From an uncultured Geobacter sp. (lineage in GTDB: Bacteria > Desulfobacterota > Desulfuromonadia > Geobacterales > Geobacteraceae), in NCBI GenBank assembly GCA_903925075.1, contig CAIYDQ010000230.1, positions 1-40,796 of the forward strand: DNA of 40,796 nucleotides, read 5' to 3'. Both the position numbers and the translations under genes were made by a program. Within the stretch, counting starts at the first letter, position 1, and the number at the start of each line of letters is the position of its first letter. The notes beneath the pieces were generated by a model that saw only the letters and a list, made by a program, of their open reading frames with translations, did no database searches and had not been told where the DNA came from. Positions 9,369-17,909 of this stretch are shown here, piece after piece.

Positions 9369-9384
9369 GAGTTCCCATGAACTC
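9369..9384. promoter_or_regulatory. Candidate operator, 16-bp dyad upstream of the acetate permease operon
   Basis: GAGTTC (9369-9374), four bases, then GAACTC (9379-9384) make a perfect dyad in the 108-base gap between the IclR-type regulator gene and the DUF485 gene. Its size and symmetry suit an IclR-family dimer site, and its position just upstream of the permease operon suits control of acetate uptake. The assignment to this regulator is inferred only from proximity. Confidence 0.35.
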
Positions 9385-9412
9385 CTGCTGCTGCTTGGTG
9401 AAAAAACGAGGC

Positions 9413-10237
9413 TCAGACGTGCACGTAGCCGAACTGTTTTGAGAGAAGCTCGGCCCCTTCCCGCATGGAAGGTATGATCTCGTCTTCGATCCGCCCCGCG
9501 AGCATCCTGAAGGAGGGGCCGAGCATGGTGATGGAGCCGATCACCTTGCCGGCATAATCCCGAACGGCGACCGCCACGCTGATGATGCCGTCGCCCAGGC
9601 CTCCGTTGTCGACCGCGACCCCGGTGGCGCGGATCTCCTGCATCTCGCAGGCGAGCTGGTCCATGTCGGGCCATCTGCCTGGCGCCTCGTCCCTTTTGCG
9701 CAATTTTTCCAGTAGGTCCCATGAATCCACGGCCTTCATGACCTTTCCGGCTGCGTTGGTGAAAAACGGGAATTTCCTGCCGACCAGGGGTTCCGCCTTG
9801 ATCTGCTGGGCGCAGTCGACCATTTCGAGGAACAACACCTCGTCGTTTTTGATGACCGTCAGGTAGACGGCCTCGTCGTATTTCAGGGCCAGTTCCTCCA
9901 TGACCGGGTGGGAGTAACTGACGAGATCGGCGCAGTCTAGGGACATTTTCCCCGCCGGGCGGGCATTGCCGGCCAGGTTCTGAAAGCTGTCGATCAATTT
10001 TTTGCCGAAGGCGACGGTGCGGATGCCGAGTTGATAGGCACCCGACACGGGATCGATCTCCACCAACCCCTTCTCCTTGAGTATGTCCAGCAAAACCACG
10101 GCCTTGGCCGGGCTGGAGTTGACGCTGTCGGCCAGCGACTGCAGCGTCAGCTGCTTGGGACTTTCAGCCAGTTTTTCCAGAAGTTCCAGGGTCTTCATGA
10201 CGTTTCGAATGGTGTAGCCTGTACTGGTTTCTTGCAT
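9413..10237 (-). CDS. IclR-family transcriptional regulator
   Basis: 274 residues. The N-terminal winged helix-turn-helix (about 8-75) shows TLQSLADSVNSSPAKAVVLLDILKEKGLVE, followed by YQLGIRTVAFG, typical of IclR proteins. The C-terminal effector-binding domain (about 95-265) includes FPFFTNAAGKVMKA and the conserved tail block DGIISVAVAVRDYAGKVIGSITMLGPSFRM. GAGG precedes the ATG at 10237. It lies upstream of, and in the same direction as, the DUF485-actP operon, so it may be co-transcribed with it or control it. IclR relatives often sense small organic acids, and acetate or a related metabolite would fit this context. The effector is not deducible from sequence. Confidence 0.92.
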   Translation of the reverse strand: MQETSTGYTIRNVMKTLELLEKLAESPKQLTLQSLADSVNSSPAKAVVLLDILKEKGLVEIDPVSGAYQLGIRTVAFGKKLIDSFQNLAGNARPAGKMSLDCADLVSYSHPVMEELALKYDEAVYLTVIKNDEVLFLEMVDCAQQIKAEPLVGRKFPFFTNAAGKVMKAVDSWDLLEKLRKRDEAPGRWPDMDQLACEMQEIRATGVAVDNGGLGDGIISVAVAVRDYAGKVIGSITMLGPSFRMLAGRIEDEIIPSMREGAELLSKQFGYVHV

Positions 10238-10522
10238 GTCGTGACCTCTTTAAAGCCGATATTCCGGCAACATACGCCGGATGATGGGCAACGTGAAAAG
10301 CGGACGAGCGCTCGCGGTCGGCTCCGCGGCGTCCTTTACGGCTGGACGGACTCGGGGCGAGCCGATGCCGACGGCGTCGGGGACTCCGGGGATGCAACGG
10401 CGCAGCCGAAACCGGGCACTAGGAACCGAAGTGCGGAACCAAGGACGCACAACGGCATCCGATCCAAACCTGAAATGGCTGGAATTGGCTGACGGGCGTA
10501 GTCTGGTGCTAGGGAACGGGGA
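10238..10522. other. Region without a convincing gene
   Basis: Several short overlapping frames exist on both strands (for example 10281-10610 on + and 10250-10450 on -), but their translations are Arg/Pro-rich with no recognisable domain, hydrophobic pattern or ribosome site. Codon-position GC bias is inconsistent. The segment probably includes the promoter of the IclR gene next to 10238 and otherwise appears to be spacer or decayed sequence. Confidence 0.4.
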
Positions 10523-10840
10523 TTACGAGAGGCGGCAGGATGAAGGAGAAGCTCTTGAGGGGAGGAAATGCCGTACCAGGGAAGTGGTGTTGCTTGCCAC
10601 CGGCGTGTAGAAGGTTCGAGACTCGGAGTGTGCGGTTATGGCAAAGGTCGGACAAAGCTCCGCGTCCAAATGCAGGTCGGCGCATATCGTCGTCGACGCC
10701 TTCGAAGCGTCTTCAATGACAGCGCGCGGCCGCAGCTTCGGGCCGCCGTTATGGTCGAGCGTCGGCGTCCTCATCCCCAGGATCACCAGGAAAAAAGCTG
10801 CAATGAGTACGACGCCGGTGATTCGAGAGTTTTTAAGCAT
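10523..10840 (-). CDS. Small hypothetical protein with an N-terminal membrane segment
   Basis: 105 residues starting MLKNSRITGVVLIAAFFLVILGM: a short basic start, then a 17-residue hydrophobic segment that could be a signal peptide or anchor. A polar exported part with two cysteines in its middle and a Ser-rich end follows. Codons in this frame are mostly G/C-ending, unlike the other frames here, which supports a real gene. The ATG at 10840 is preferred over the longer frame from 11089, whose N-terminal 83 residues look random, but no strong ribosome site precedes it. No family is recognised. Its neighbours (IclR regulator downstream, cytochrome upstream on the same strand) give no functional hint. 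Confidence 0.45.
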   Translation of the reverse strand: MLKNSRITGVVLIAAFFLVILGMRTPTLDHNGGPKLRPRAVIEDASKASTTICADLHLDAELCPTFAITAHSESRTFYTPVASNTTSLVRHFLPSRASPSSCRLS

Positions 10841-11097
10841 GAACAACCAATTTTGTTGGATCTGCAATCTTTCCGGTTCTGTCGGTTTCCGGTCTGTCGG
10901 CGGGCGAATGAATACCATCCGCCAATGGGGTATCTGCGTGCGGAGACCGTCCGAGCGCAAATGCTGACGAGAATCTAACAGGATTTTAGTTTCCTGTAAA
11001 CCTTTTCCGCCCGCAGGGGCGTTTATTTTGCAAACGCCTGAATTGTTGGTCTTTTTTGAGGGGGTTGCGCACGGTAAAGGGCTGGTCATATTGCATC

Positions 11098-11127
11098 GGT
11101 GGAGAGGGGGCAGCCCCCCTCTCCACC
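11098..11127 (-). terminator. Strong hairpin after the cytochrome gene
   Basis: GGTGGAGAGGGGG (11098-11110) pairs perfectly with the arm at 11115-11127 around a four-base loop, 14 bases after the cytochrome stop codon. No U-run follows on the minus strand, so it may be an RNA-stabilising 3' hairpin rather than a classical Rho-independent terminator. The rest of 10841-11097 shows no convincing gene. Confidence 0.55.
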
Positions 11128-11140
11128 GCGGGTTTGAAGG

Positions 11141-13642
11141 CTAGTAGGTTACCGGCCTGATGGACGTATTGGTGTTTCTGGGTTGACGCACCGATGAGCC
11201 GGATTGCTGCGAGTGGTCACTGCACCCGCCCCAGTTGCCGTAGAGAAGAGTCCCGTCCGGAGCCTTGAGGCCTTTGGACGCGGCCGGCCCGGCGGGGACG
11301 CCGTTGCTTTCGGCGTTGTAAACTTCGTCCTCGCCGTCAGATATCGTATAGCAGCCGGCAGCGCCCGGGTTGTGCGACCAGGAGGTGACGCCGTCGCCGA
11401 CCGGAATGCGCGATTTCTCCTCCCAGTTCATGTCGTTGGTCACGCCGCCGGTGGTGTAGGCATAGCTTCCTTTGAATCTCAGGCCCTTGGAGATGCCCGA
11501 GGTCTGAACCTTTGAAGAGTAGCTGGCGAAGGCCGTGGCGCCGCCGGTAATGCCGCCTCTGGTGCCCGGCACGTACATCACATTGCCGAGGCCGGGCAGG
11601 AAGCGCATGTGCTTGGTGGTGTTGCCCGCGCCGTCGGTGTAGGTGGCGTCCGCGGAGCCGTGGATGCCGCCGAAGATGTTGCCGGCGCTGATGCCGGAGT
11701 TGTGGCAGTTGTTGCACTGTATGCCGAAGATGTTGCCCCTGGCGACGCCCATCGAGGTGCCGGCCACGTTGGTTCCGTAGCTGAGCGAAAATTGCGAGTT
11801 AAGTCGGTCGGTGCCTATTTGGTTGGAGGTGTTGGTGTTCACCGAGGTGTTGCAATTGCTCTCTCCCGCCACCTGCTCGCCCACGTGCGGTCCGGTTCCG
11901 TAATTGGCTATGGCGTGGCAGTCATAGCAGACCAGGTACGGGGTTACGCCGTCCGGGTAAAACTTGCTTGCGTCCATTTGAATGGCTTGATGCCTGGCGT
12001 CGCTGCCGATGCTGTTGCGCAGCAGGTACTCGTTGTTGGCGCCGTGCGCGCCGATGGCCACAGGAGTAGGCGCGCCCGCCGCGGTCACGGAGGAACCGGC
12101 CTTCCATTGGCCGACCGTATGGCAGTCGCCGCAGTGAAGGGTCGAGTCGTCGCCGAGATTCGTGCCGCCGTTGCGCGCGCCGCTTTCGCCGCCGAAATTG
12201 GCCAACGTCGTGTAAGTAGCGGTGAATTTACCGGCATCGTAGATGGTGGAGCGCGCGCCGGGGAGGTTTGCGGACGAGTTGGCCGTGAAGGCCGCGTCGG
12301 CTATGGTGCCGCCTTTCGACGCCCTCGATCTGCCTGAGTAACGCTTACCCTTTACGGCGTGGTGCGAGTTGTTGCCGGTGTTGAACTGGCTGCTGGCGTC
12401 GACGACGGCGGGACGCTGCATCTTGTCGTATTGGTTGGAAATCGTGTCGCCGAAGGGGTTGGTCGCAGACGCCGTCTTGCCAGGGGCAGTGAGGCCGTTG
12501 TTGTTGATGAATGCCTGAATCTGGGCGCTCATCGGCGACGTTGCGCCGTTGGCGTCGTGGCAACTCATGCAGAAGGCGTCCATGCCGGAGTGGTTGGGAG
12601 CCGCCGGGTTCCAAGCGAAGTCGGCGTCCGTGTCGGCGTCGCGCAGGTGGGTTTTGGCGTCGGCCATATGCAGGCCGGTGTCGACGACGACCTCGCCGTT
12701 GACGATTTTGCCTTCCAGGTGACAGGCGGCGCAATGCGCGTCGTTAAGCGTCACGCCGGTCACGTGATGCGACCATTTGCCGAATTCGGTGGTGATCGCT
12801 CGCACGCCGTTGTTGTCGTTGACAAAGCTGCCGTTGGCGGTGGCGTCCTGGCCCACGGAGTGGCAGGCTATGCACTTGCCCTTCACGAATGCCATGATGT
12901 CGTGCGGTTGATGGCAGGTGACGCAGTTGTTGTCGACGATCAAGGCGGCGTTCCCCTTGTGGCTGGCAACCAGCACGGCGCCGTGGCACTCGTTGCATCG
13001 GCCGCTGGCGGAGGGATCGGGATCGTTGTGGGACGGTCCGTGGCAGCCGGCGCAACCTGTGCCTGTGACGCCGTATTTGACGTTGTCGGTCCAGCTTGAG
13101 TTGGTGTAGTGGCCGGACTGTTTGAAGTCGGCAACGAGATTCTGGCCGTTGGTGTCGATAGTGGTCTCATGGCATTGCATGCAACCTGCATCCTGCGCCT
13201 TTTCGACCGGTCGCGACATGGCGATCGGGGCGGCCAGGGTGGTGGTGGCGCCGGCATTGACAACGACGCCGATGGCAAACCCTTCGTAGCTTACCGAACT
13301 GCCGCTCAGGGCCTTCACCGTCAGCGTCACTTTGCCCGGATATATGCCGCCCATCGACGCCTGGGTCGGGTCGTTGCTGGTGCTTCTGACCACCGGAATG
13401 GCCTTGCCGTCCGTGCCGGTCCCGGTTACGGTTACCTGGATGCTGGTTACCCCGGCAGGAACGGATCCCACCGACTTGGCAGTGCTTTTACCTTCCCCCC
13501 ACGCCAATTTCCCTGCGATCGAACCCGGCGCGTCCTTGCTGCCGGCTAGATTGGTCAGGTTGTTTGCGCCGCAGCCGGTCAGTACCAAAATCATCAGTGA
13601 ATACAGCAGGTACTGCGGCTTGCTAATGCCAGTGCCTCTCAT
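11141..13642 (-). CDS. Decahaem c-type cytochrome lipoprotein
   Basis: 833 residues. The signal sequence ends in the lipobox LTGC, so the mature protein would start at Cys24 with a lipid anchor, probably at the outer membrane or surface. A beta-rich Ig-like domain (about 40-140) is followed by ten CXXCH haem c sites: CMQCH, CAGCH, CNECH, CVTCH, CIACH, CAACH, CMSCH, CGDCH, CYDCH and CNNCH. The first seven lie in one half and the last three in the other, separated by about 130 residues. The final 60 residues hold two more Cys regions (GCYTISDG and GGCSDHS) that do not form haem sites. The start at 13642 is set by AAAGGAGC seven bases upstream. The longer frame to 13828 adds no domain. The likely role is extracellular electron transfer to metals or partner cytochromes. 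It is not assigned to a named Omc protein. Confidence 0.93.
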   Translation of the reverse strand: MRGTGISKPQYLLYSLMILVLTGCGANNLTNLAGSKDAPGSIAGKLAWGEGKSTAKSVGSVPAGVTSIQVTVTGTGTDGKAIPVVRSTSNDPTQASMGGIYPGKVTLTVKALSGSSVSYEGFAIGVVVNAGATTTLAAPIAMSRPVEKAQDAGCMQCHETTIDTNGQNLVADFKQSGHYTNSSWTDNVKYGVTGTGCAGCHGPSHNDPDPSASGRCNECHGAVLVASHKGNAALIVDNNCVTCHQPHDIMAFVKGKCIACHSVGQDATANGSFVNDNNGVRAITTEFGKWSHHVTGVTLNDAHCAACHLEGKIVNGEVVVDTGLHMADAKTHLRDADTDADFAWNPAAPNHSGMDAFCMSCHDANGATSPMSAQIQAFINNNGLTAPGKTASATNPFGDTISNQYDKMQRPAVVDASSQFNTGNNSHHAVKGKRYSGRSRASKGGTIADAAFTANSSANLPGARSTIYDAGKFTATYTTLANFGGESGARNGGTNLGDDSTLHCGDCHTVGQWKAGSSVTAAGAPTPVAIGAHGANNEYLLRNSIGSDARHQAIQMDASKFYPDGVTPYLVCYDCHAIANYGTGPHVGEQVAGESNCNTSVNTNTSNQIGTDRLNSQFSLSYGTNVAGTSMGVARGNIFGIQCNNCHNSGISAGNIFGGIHGSADATYTDGAGNTTKHMRFLPGLGNVMYVPGTRGGITGGATAFASYSSKVQTSGISKGLRFKGSYAYTTGGVTNDMNWEEKSRIPVGDGVTSWSHNPGAAGCYTISDGEDEVYNAESNGVPAGPAASKGLKAPDGTLLYGNWGGCSDHSQQSGSSVRQPRNTNTSIRPVTY

Positions 13643-14187
13643 AAGCTTGCTCCTTTGTTTAATGTGGTTGCCAAGCCGAGGGTTAGGTTGCTGCCGGTTA
13701 GTGCTGCCTGTTTGTGAACTTAAAGGTCTCCTGTCGTTATTGGACTCCGAACCAAGCTGATTTTTCCCGATGTCGAGGCTGCCATCCCGCGAAAAGGCGA
13801 GCTTCAGTGATAACGCCGAGCCGAACAAGTTATTTGACGGGATAACTTTGTCTCTGCGGCATTGCCAAAAAGCTGCTGCGGGCAGCCAAGCCTTAGATTG
13901 CCAAAATTATTTTAATTGAATTGTTGTTATGCAGCATATTTGATGCCATGGATGGGGCCCCGCACATCGCCGGGACTGCGCCTTTCGTCTGGCCGAATGG
14001 CGGTAAAACCGCTGGAGCGAGAGAGATTAAGGGGGGCAAAGAAAGGTAAACCGGGAGCAATGGAGTGGAAAACGGTAGTGAAAGGGGATTTGAAGCGGAA
14101 GGCGTGAAATTAAATTAATTATAAAAAAGAAGATTACGCCTTGAAAAGAAATGAAGGTCAGGGCGATTTTCCGGCGATGAGCGCAGC
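13643..14187. other. Intergenic region between cytochrome and polymerase X genes
   Basis: 545 bases with no convincing gene; a 63-codon + frame at 13916 has no ribosome site. It contains AT-rich blocks around 13905-13945 and 14105-14155 in otherwise GC-rich DNA, so it probably holds the cytochrome promoter (first block) and the 3' untranslated region of the polymerase gene (second block). I looked for a GEMM-type cyclic dinucleotide riboswitch, often found before Geobacter cytochrome genes. I did not see the conserved core. Confidence 0.5.
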
Positions 14188-15924
14188 CTAGGGATTTCCA
14201 GCCCGTTTTCTCTTCGCCGCCAGCCGCTTCAGCAACTCGGGGAGTTCCAGGGCGTTGAGCACGTCGGACTTTTCCAGCCAGCCGCGCTGGGCGACGGAGA
14301 CGCCGTAGGAGAGGGTGTCGAACTGGAGGCTCGCGTGGGTATCGGTGTTGATGGCGACGGTCACCCCCAGCTCTTTGGCCCGACGCGCGTACCTGTCGTT
14401 CAGGTCGAGGCGCAGCGGATAGCAGTTGATCTCCAGCGCGGTGCCGGTCTCCCCGGCGACCTGCAGCACCTGCTCCATATCCACCTGGTAGGCTTCCCGC
14501 TCGCCGATCAGTCGCCCGGTGGGGTGGGCGATGATGGAGACCCACGGATTCCTCATGGCGGCCACGATGCGGGCGGTCATCCTTTCCCGGTCATGGGCGA
14601 AGCCGGAATGAATGGAAGCCACCACGATGTCCAGCTTTTTCAGGACCTCGTCGGGGAAATCGAGGCTGCCGTCGTTCTGGATGTCCATCTCGGTGCCGTG
14701 CAGCACCCTGAAATCCTTGTGTTCCCGGTTCCAAGCCTCGATCTCCAGGGCCTGCTCCCTGAGTCTTTCCGCGGTCAGCCCCCGGGCAACCGCCAGCCCC
14801 TGCGAATGGTCGGTGACGGCCAGGTAGCGAAGACCCCTCTGCCGAGCCGCCTCGGCCAGCGCCGCGATGCTATGTGCGCCGTCGCTCCACTTGGAGTGGA
14901 CATGGAGATCGCCGCGTATGTCGGCCAGCGTGACCAATTGCGGCAAGGCGCCGGCCAGGGCGGCCTCGATCTCGCCGCGGTCTTCGCGCAATTCCGGCGG
15001 CACGAAGGGGAGGCCGAGCAGCCGGTAGACGTCCTCCTCGTTTGCGCCCCCCAGCCGCTCATTGTCCTCGTCCCGGAAGATGCCGTACTCGTTGATCTTC
15101 ATGCCGCGCTTGACCGCCATCTCCCGCAGCCGCACGTTGTGCGGTTTGCTGCCGGTGAGATAGGCCAGCGCGGCTCCGAACGACTCCGCCTCGACCACTC
15201 GCAGGTCCACCTGCACCCCCTCGCGGATGGCGACGCTGGCTCGGGTGGGGCCGCGCATGGTGATGGTCTGCACCTGGGGGAGATTGACGAAGGCGTCCAT
15301 GACGCGCTCCGGGTCGGGCGAAGTCGCCACGATGTCGATGTCCTTCACGCAGTCCACGCGGCGGCGTATGCTGCCGGCGATCTCGATCCGTTCCAGCGGG
15401 GCGCGGGATTTCAGCGCCGCCACCAGGTCGAGCGCGGCGGGGAGCATGTGGCCGAGCGGCTGTCGTTCCCGGCCCCTTTTCACCGAGGCGATCCCGCGCA
15501 GGATATTCTCCTCGGTCTTTTGCTGGATGCCGCGAATCCCGATCAGCCGGTGCTCGTTGGCCGCCCGCTCCAGTTCTTCCAGGCTGGTCACCTGCAAGCC
15601 GTCGTAGATGGCCTTGGCGGTTTTGGGCCCGAGGTCGGGGACGGCGAGCAGCGTGAACACGCCGGCCGGAATTTCCTCTTTCAGCTTGTCGTGCAGGGCC
15701 ATGGCGCCGGTTTGCAGATACTCCTCGATCTTTGCCGCCAGATCCGCCCCCACTCCCGGGATCTCCAACAGTTCTTTGTGCGACAGCTCCGCCAGGTCCC
15801 GGGTCAACCCGTCCAGGTTCAGGGCTGCCTTGCGATAGGCCCTGATCTTGAAGACGTTGTCCTCCTTGATCTCCAGGATATCGGCTATGTCAGAGAACAT
15901 GCGGGCGATTTCCCTGTTTTCCAT
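14188..15924 (-). CDS. polX: DNA polymerase/3'-5' exonuclease PolX
   Basis: 578 residues, full length for bacterial family X polymerases. The 8-kDa-like helix-hairpin-helix region (about 1-80, with IPGVGADLAAKI) and the fingers (LLAVPDLGPKTA, about 92-103) are followed by the nucleotidyltransferase palm. The palm has AGSIRRR (183-189), the metal-binding pair Asp195/Asp197 in DIDIV and a third Asp240. The C-terminal PHP domain begins with HVHSKWSDG (341-349) and continues with TDHSQGL and TEMDI, giving the Mn-dependent exonuclease. It fills short gaps in base excision repair. GGAGAAGC precedes the ATG. The next gene upstream on the same strand, msrA, ends 60 bases away, so the units could be linked, but their functions differ. 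Confidence 0.97.
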   Translation of the reverse strand: MENREIARMFSDIADILEIKEDNVFKIRAYRKAALNLDGLTRDLAELSHKELLEIPGVGADLAAKIEEYLQTGAMALHDKLKEEIPAGVFTLLAVPDLGPKTAKAIYDGLQVTSLEELERAANEHRLIGIRGIQQKTEENILRGIASVKRGRERQPLGHMLPAALDLVAALKSRAPLERIEIAGSIRRRVDCVKDIDIVATSPDPERVMDAFVNLPQVQTITMRGPTRASVAIREGVQVDLRVVEAESFGAALAYLTGSKPHNVRLREMAVKRGMKINEYGIFRDEDNERLGGANEEDVYRLLGLPFVPPELREDRGEIEAALAGALPQLVTLADIRGDLHVHSKWSDGAHSIAALAEAARQRGLRYLAVTDHSQGLAVARGLTAERLREQALEIEAWNREHKDFRVLHGTEMDIQNDGSLDFPDEVLKKLDIVVASIHSGFAHDRERMTARIVAAMRNPWVSIIAHPTGRLIGEREAYQVDMEQVLQVAGETGTALEINCYPLRLDLNDRYARRAKELGVTVAINTDTHASLQFDTLSYGVSVAQRGWLEKSDVLNALELPELLKRLAAKRKRAGNP

Positions 15925-15984
15925 GGCGCTTCTCCCGTTGAACCAGAACCGGCACGTCGGTCGGCGATCAGCACGTCGAAGCGA

Positions 15985-16614
15985 TCAGCGCCCCGCGGAC
16001 TCGCCCCAAAGTTCCTTGAGCCTCTTGTCCCGGCCGCAGCCGTTGCGGTAGTACCGGTAGCGGATCGGATTTTTCTTGTAATAGTGCTGGTGGTACTCCT
16101 CGGCCGGATAGAACTCGCTTGCCGGGACGATCTCGGTGTAGAGCGGACCCGGAAAGCGCCTGCTCTGCTCCAGAGCCTTCTTGGACTGGACGGCGAGGCG
16201 GTGCTGCTCCTCGTTGTGATAGAAGATGGCGCTTCGGTACTGGTTGCCCACGTCGCAGAACTGGCGATCCTTCACCGTCGGGTCGACGTTGTGCCAGTAC
16301 CGGTCCAAAAGCTTGTCGTAGCCGATCTTGGCAGGATCGTAGACGATCTGCACCGATTCGGCGTGACCCGTGCCCCCTGCCGAGACCTGCTCGTAACTTG
16401 GATTTTTCAGGTGTCCGCCGGTATAGCCGGAGGTCACGGAAATTACGCCCGGCAACTCGTCGAAGGGGTGCTCCATGCACCAGAAGCAGCCGCCGGCGAA
16501 GGTGGCTTTCTGCAGTTGCGCCGCCTGCGCCGGCGGCGCAACTGCCGCCACGGAGGGTGCGGCAGAGACAGACATCGCAAGCAGCAAGAACCAAAGTTTC
16601 ATGATGGATTTCAT
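15985..16614 (-). CDS. msrA: Peptide-methionine (S)-S-oxide reductase MsrA, exported
   Basis: 209 residues. A signal peptide (about 1-24) is followed by the MsrA catalytic motif GGCFWCMEHPF with the catalytic Cys43 and Cys46, then SGYTGGHLKNPSYEQVSAGGTGHAE, all typical of the family. It reduces the S-epimer of methionine sulfoxide. The export signal puts it in the periplasm, where it can repair oxidised envelope proteins. The first ATG (16614) lies four bases from the ten-G tract. A second ATG four codons later (16602) is also possible. It follows msrB by 13 bases in an operon. Confidence 0.95.
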   Translation of the reverse strand: MKSIMKLWFLLLAMSVSAAPSVAAVAPPAQAAQLQKATFAGGCFWCMEHPFDELPGVISVTSGYTGGHLKNPSYEQVSAGGTGHAESVQIVYDPAKIGYDKLLDRYWHNVDPTVKDRQFCDVGNQYRSAIFYHNEEQHRLAVQSKKALEQSRRFPGPLYTEIVPASEFYPAEEYHQHYYKKNPIRYRYYRNGCGRDKRLKELWGESAGR

Positions 16615-16617
16615 CGG

Positions 16618-16627
16618 CCCCCCCCCC
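16618..16627. repeat. Homopolymer C10/G10 tract between msrB and msrA
   Basis: Ten consecutive C on the + strand, which is ten G in the mRNA sense, fill most of the 13-base gap between the msrB stop and the msrA start. The tract is also the only Shine-Dalgarno-like sequence for msrA (GAGG followed by the G run). Slippage here would change the spacing between ribosome site and start codon. Confidence 0.9.
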
Positions 16628-17173
16628 TCACTTGGTCGCTACGAAGTCCAATGCGGCCGAGTTCATGCAGTAGCGCAGCCCGGTCGGCTTGGGGCCGTCA
16701 TCGAAAACGTGGCCTAAGTGCCCTCCGCAACGGCGGCAGACGACTTCGGTGCGCGTCGAGAAAAAGCTCTTGTCCACCAAGGTCTTGACGTTCTCCTTGG
16801 CAATCGGCGCCGTGAAACTGGGCCAGCCGGTGCCGGATTCAAACTTGTCCTCGGACCTGAACAGGTCCAGCCCGCAACCCGCGCAACGGTAGATGCCGTG
16901 CTCATGGTTGGCCGCGTACTTGTTGGTGAACGGGCGCTCGGTTCCTTTTTCCCGCAGCACGTGAAACTGTTCCGGCGTCAGGGTTTTCTTCCATTCGTCT
17001 TTGCTTTTTACCACTTCATCACTCATGATGTAGCTCCCCTTTTCCGCGGAATAAACCCTGATATGCGATGCAGCGACCGCCGGCGTCGGCTGAGAGCCGA
17101 AACCGCCGCTAAAGATTCCCACCGCCGCGAACAGCAGCAATAGCAACCCGGTGGACAAGGCAGCTTTTTTCAT
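16628..17173 (-). CDS. msrB: Peptide-methionine (R)-S-oxide reductase MsrB, exported
   Basis: 181 residues. A signal peptide (about 1-35) precedes the MsrB fold. The structural zinc site is present (Cys97/Cys100 in CAGC, Cys146/Cys149 in CRRC), as are SGTGWPSF and the catalytic Cys169 in RYCMNS. A resolving Cys at the usual upstream position is not obvious. It reduces the R-epimer of methionine sulfoxide, complementing MsrA. The start at 17173 is preferred to an ATG eight codons upstream because AAAAGGAG lies just before it and the signal peptide begins there. It is first gene of the msrB-msrA operon, so both epimers can be repaired outside the cytoplasm. Confidence 0.95.
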   Translation of the reverse strand: MKKAALSTGLLLLLFAAVGIFSGGFGSQPTPAVAASHIRVYSAEKGSYIMSDEVVKSKDEWKKTLTPEQFHVLREKGTERPFTNKYAANHEHGIYRCAGCGLDLFRSEDKFESGTGWPSFTAPIAKENVKTLVDKSFFSTRTEVVCRRCGGHLGHVFDDGPKPTGLRYCMNSAALDFVATK

Positions 17174-17364
17174 GGCACGTTTCTCCTTTTCGCGCATCGA
17201 TGACTTCTCGCGCAGCCCCTAGAATAGCACATGCAGAAAAATAATTCGATTGGCTGCCGCCTAAGTTCGGCCGGTTAAGCGAGAGGGAAGAACTTTTACG
17301 TTGAATAGCTGCGGATAATCTTCAATAATGGCGGCGCGGAAAGAAAGGTCCCAAGGGAGGAAGC

Positions 17365-17823
17365 ATGAAAGGATTTTTGGCGCTGTTGCTGCTGTTCACC
17401 GCATCTGCCGCTTACGGCGAAATCTACACCTGGAAGAACGCCCAAGGCACGGCTTTCTATACCAACAGTCTCAACGAAATCCCGACTCGTTACCAGAAAA
17501 AGGCGAGGGTACTCGATGTGGCAACCGGCAAGATCGGGGGGCTGGCCTCGGAGCAGCCTGCGCCGGCTGCCACGGGACAGAGCGCGGCTCAGCAGACTCC
17601 GGCCCCGAACCCCGCGCCCCCGGCTCCCTCTGCGCCACGTGCCGAACCTGTCGCCGCACCACCTGCGCCACGCAGCGTGCCGGTTCCTCCTGCCGCAACT
17701 CCCAGCCCCATGTCGTCGCCCGCGGTTGCCAGACCCGGCGTCGGTTTGCCGCAGCCGCAACCGCCGTCCATGCGGCAACGTAGACGGGTGCCGCGACCGC
17801 CGAGGGAAAGCGGGGAGGAATAG
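17365..17823 (+). CDS. DUF4124 domain exported protein with Pro/Ala-rich tail
   Basis: 152 residues. A signal peptide (1-18, ending AAYG) is followed by a short DUF4124 domain (about 19-50, EIYTWKNAQGTAFYTNSLNE). The rest (about 65-152) is Pro/Ala-rich with repeated PAP-type segments and ends in a very basic RQRRRVPRPPRESGEE. DUF4124 proteins are periplasmic or envelope proteins of unknown function. GGGAGG precedes the ATG. It is divergent from the msrB-msrA operon, with about 190 bases between them, and stands alone. The basic, proline-rich tail may cross or bind the cell wall, but this is conjecture. Confidence 0.85.
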   Translation: MKGFLALLLLFTASAAYGEIYTWKNAQGTAFYTNSLNEIPTRYQKKARVLDVATGKIGGLASEQPAPAATGQSAAQQTPAPNPAPPAPSAPRAEPVAAPPAPRSVPVPPAATPSPMSSPAVARPGVGLPQPQPPSMRQRRRVPRPPRESGEE

Positions 17824-17837
17824 AGATTCGATTACGG

Positions 17838-17897
17838 CGGCGCGACCCGTCCAACCACGGCAATTAGCTGCGCGGTGTGTTCGGGCGGGTCGCGCCG
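17838..17897. repeat. 12-bp inverted repeat between convergent genes
   Basis: CGGCGCGACCCG (17838-17849) is repeated in perfect inverted form at 17886-17897, with 36 bases between. It lies between the ends of the DUF4124 and PhnA-domain genes and may act as a shared 3' structure, though there is no U-run. Confidence 0.6.
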
Positions 17898-17909
17898 TTA
17901 CCGCGTGCC

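Noticed and set aside
13643-13950. Possible GEMM cyclic dinucleotide riboswitch before the cytochrome gene
   Set aside because: The conserved core around GGGACGCAAAGCC was not found on the transcribed strand.
14335-16788. Very long + strand frame opposite polX and msrA
   Set aside because: It is the complement of two well-identified genes, with His/Gly/Asp-rich composition typical of antisense frames in GC-rich DNA.
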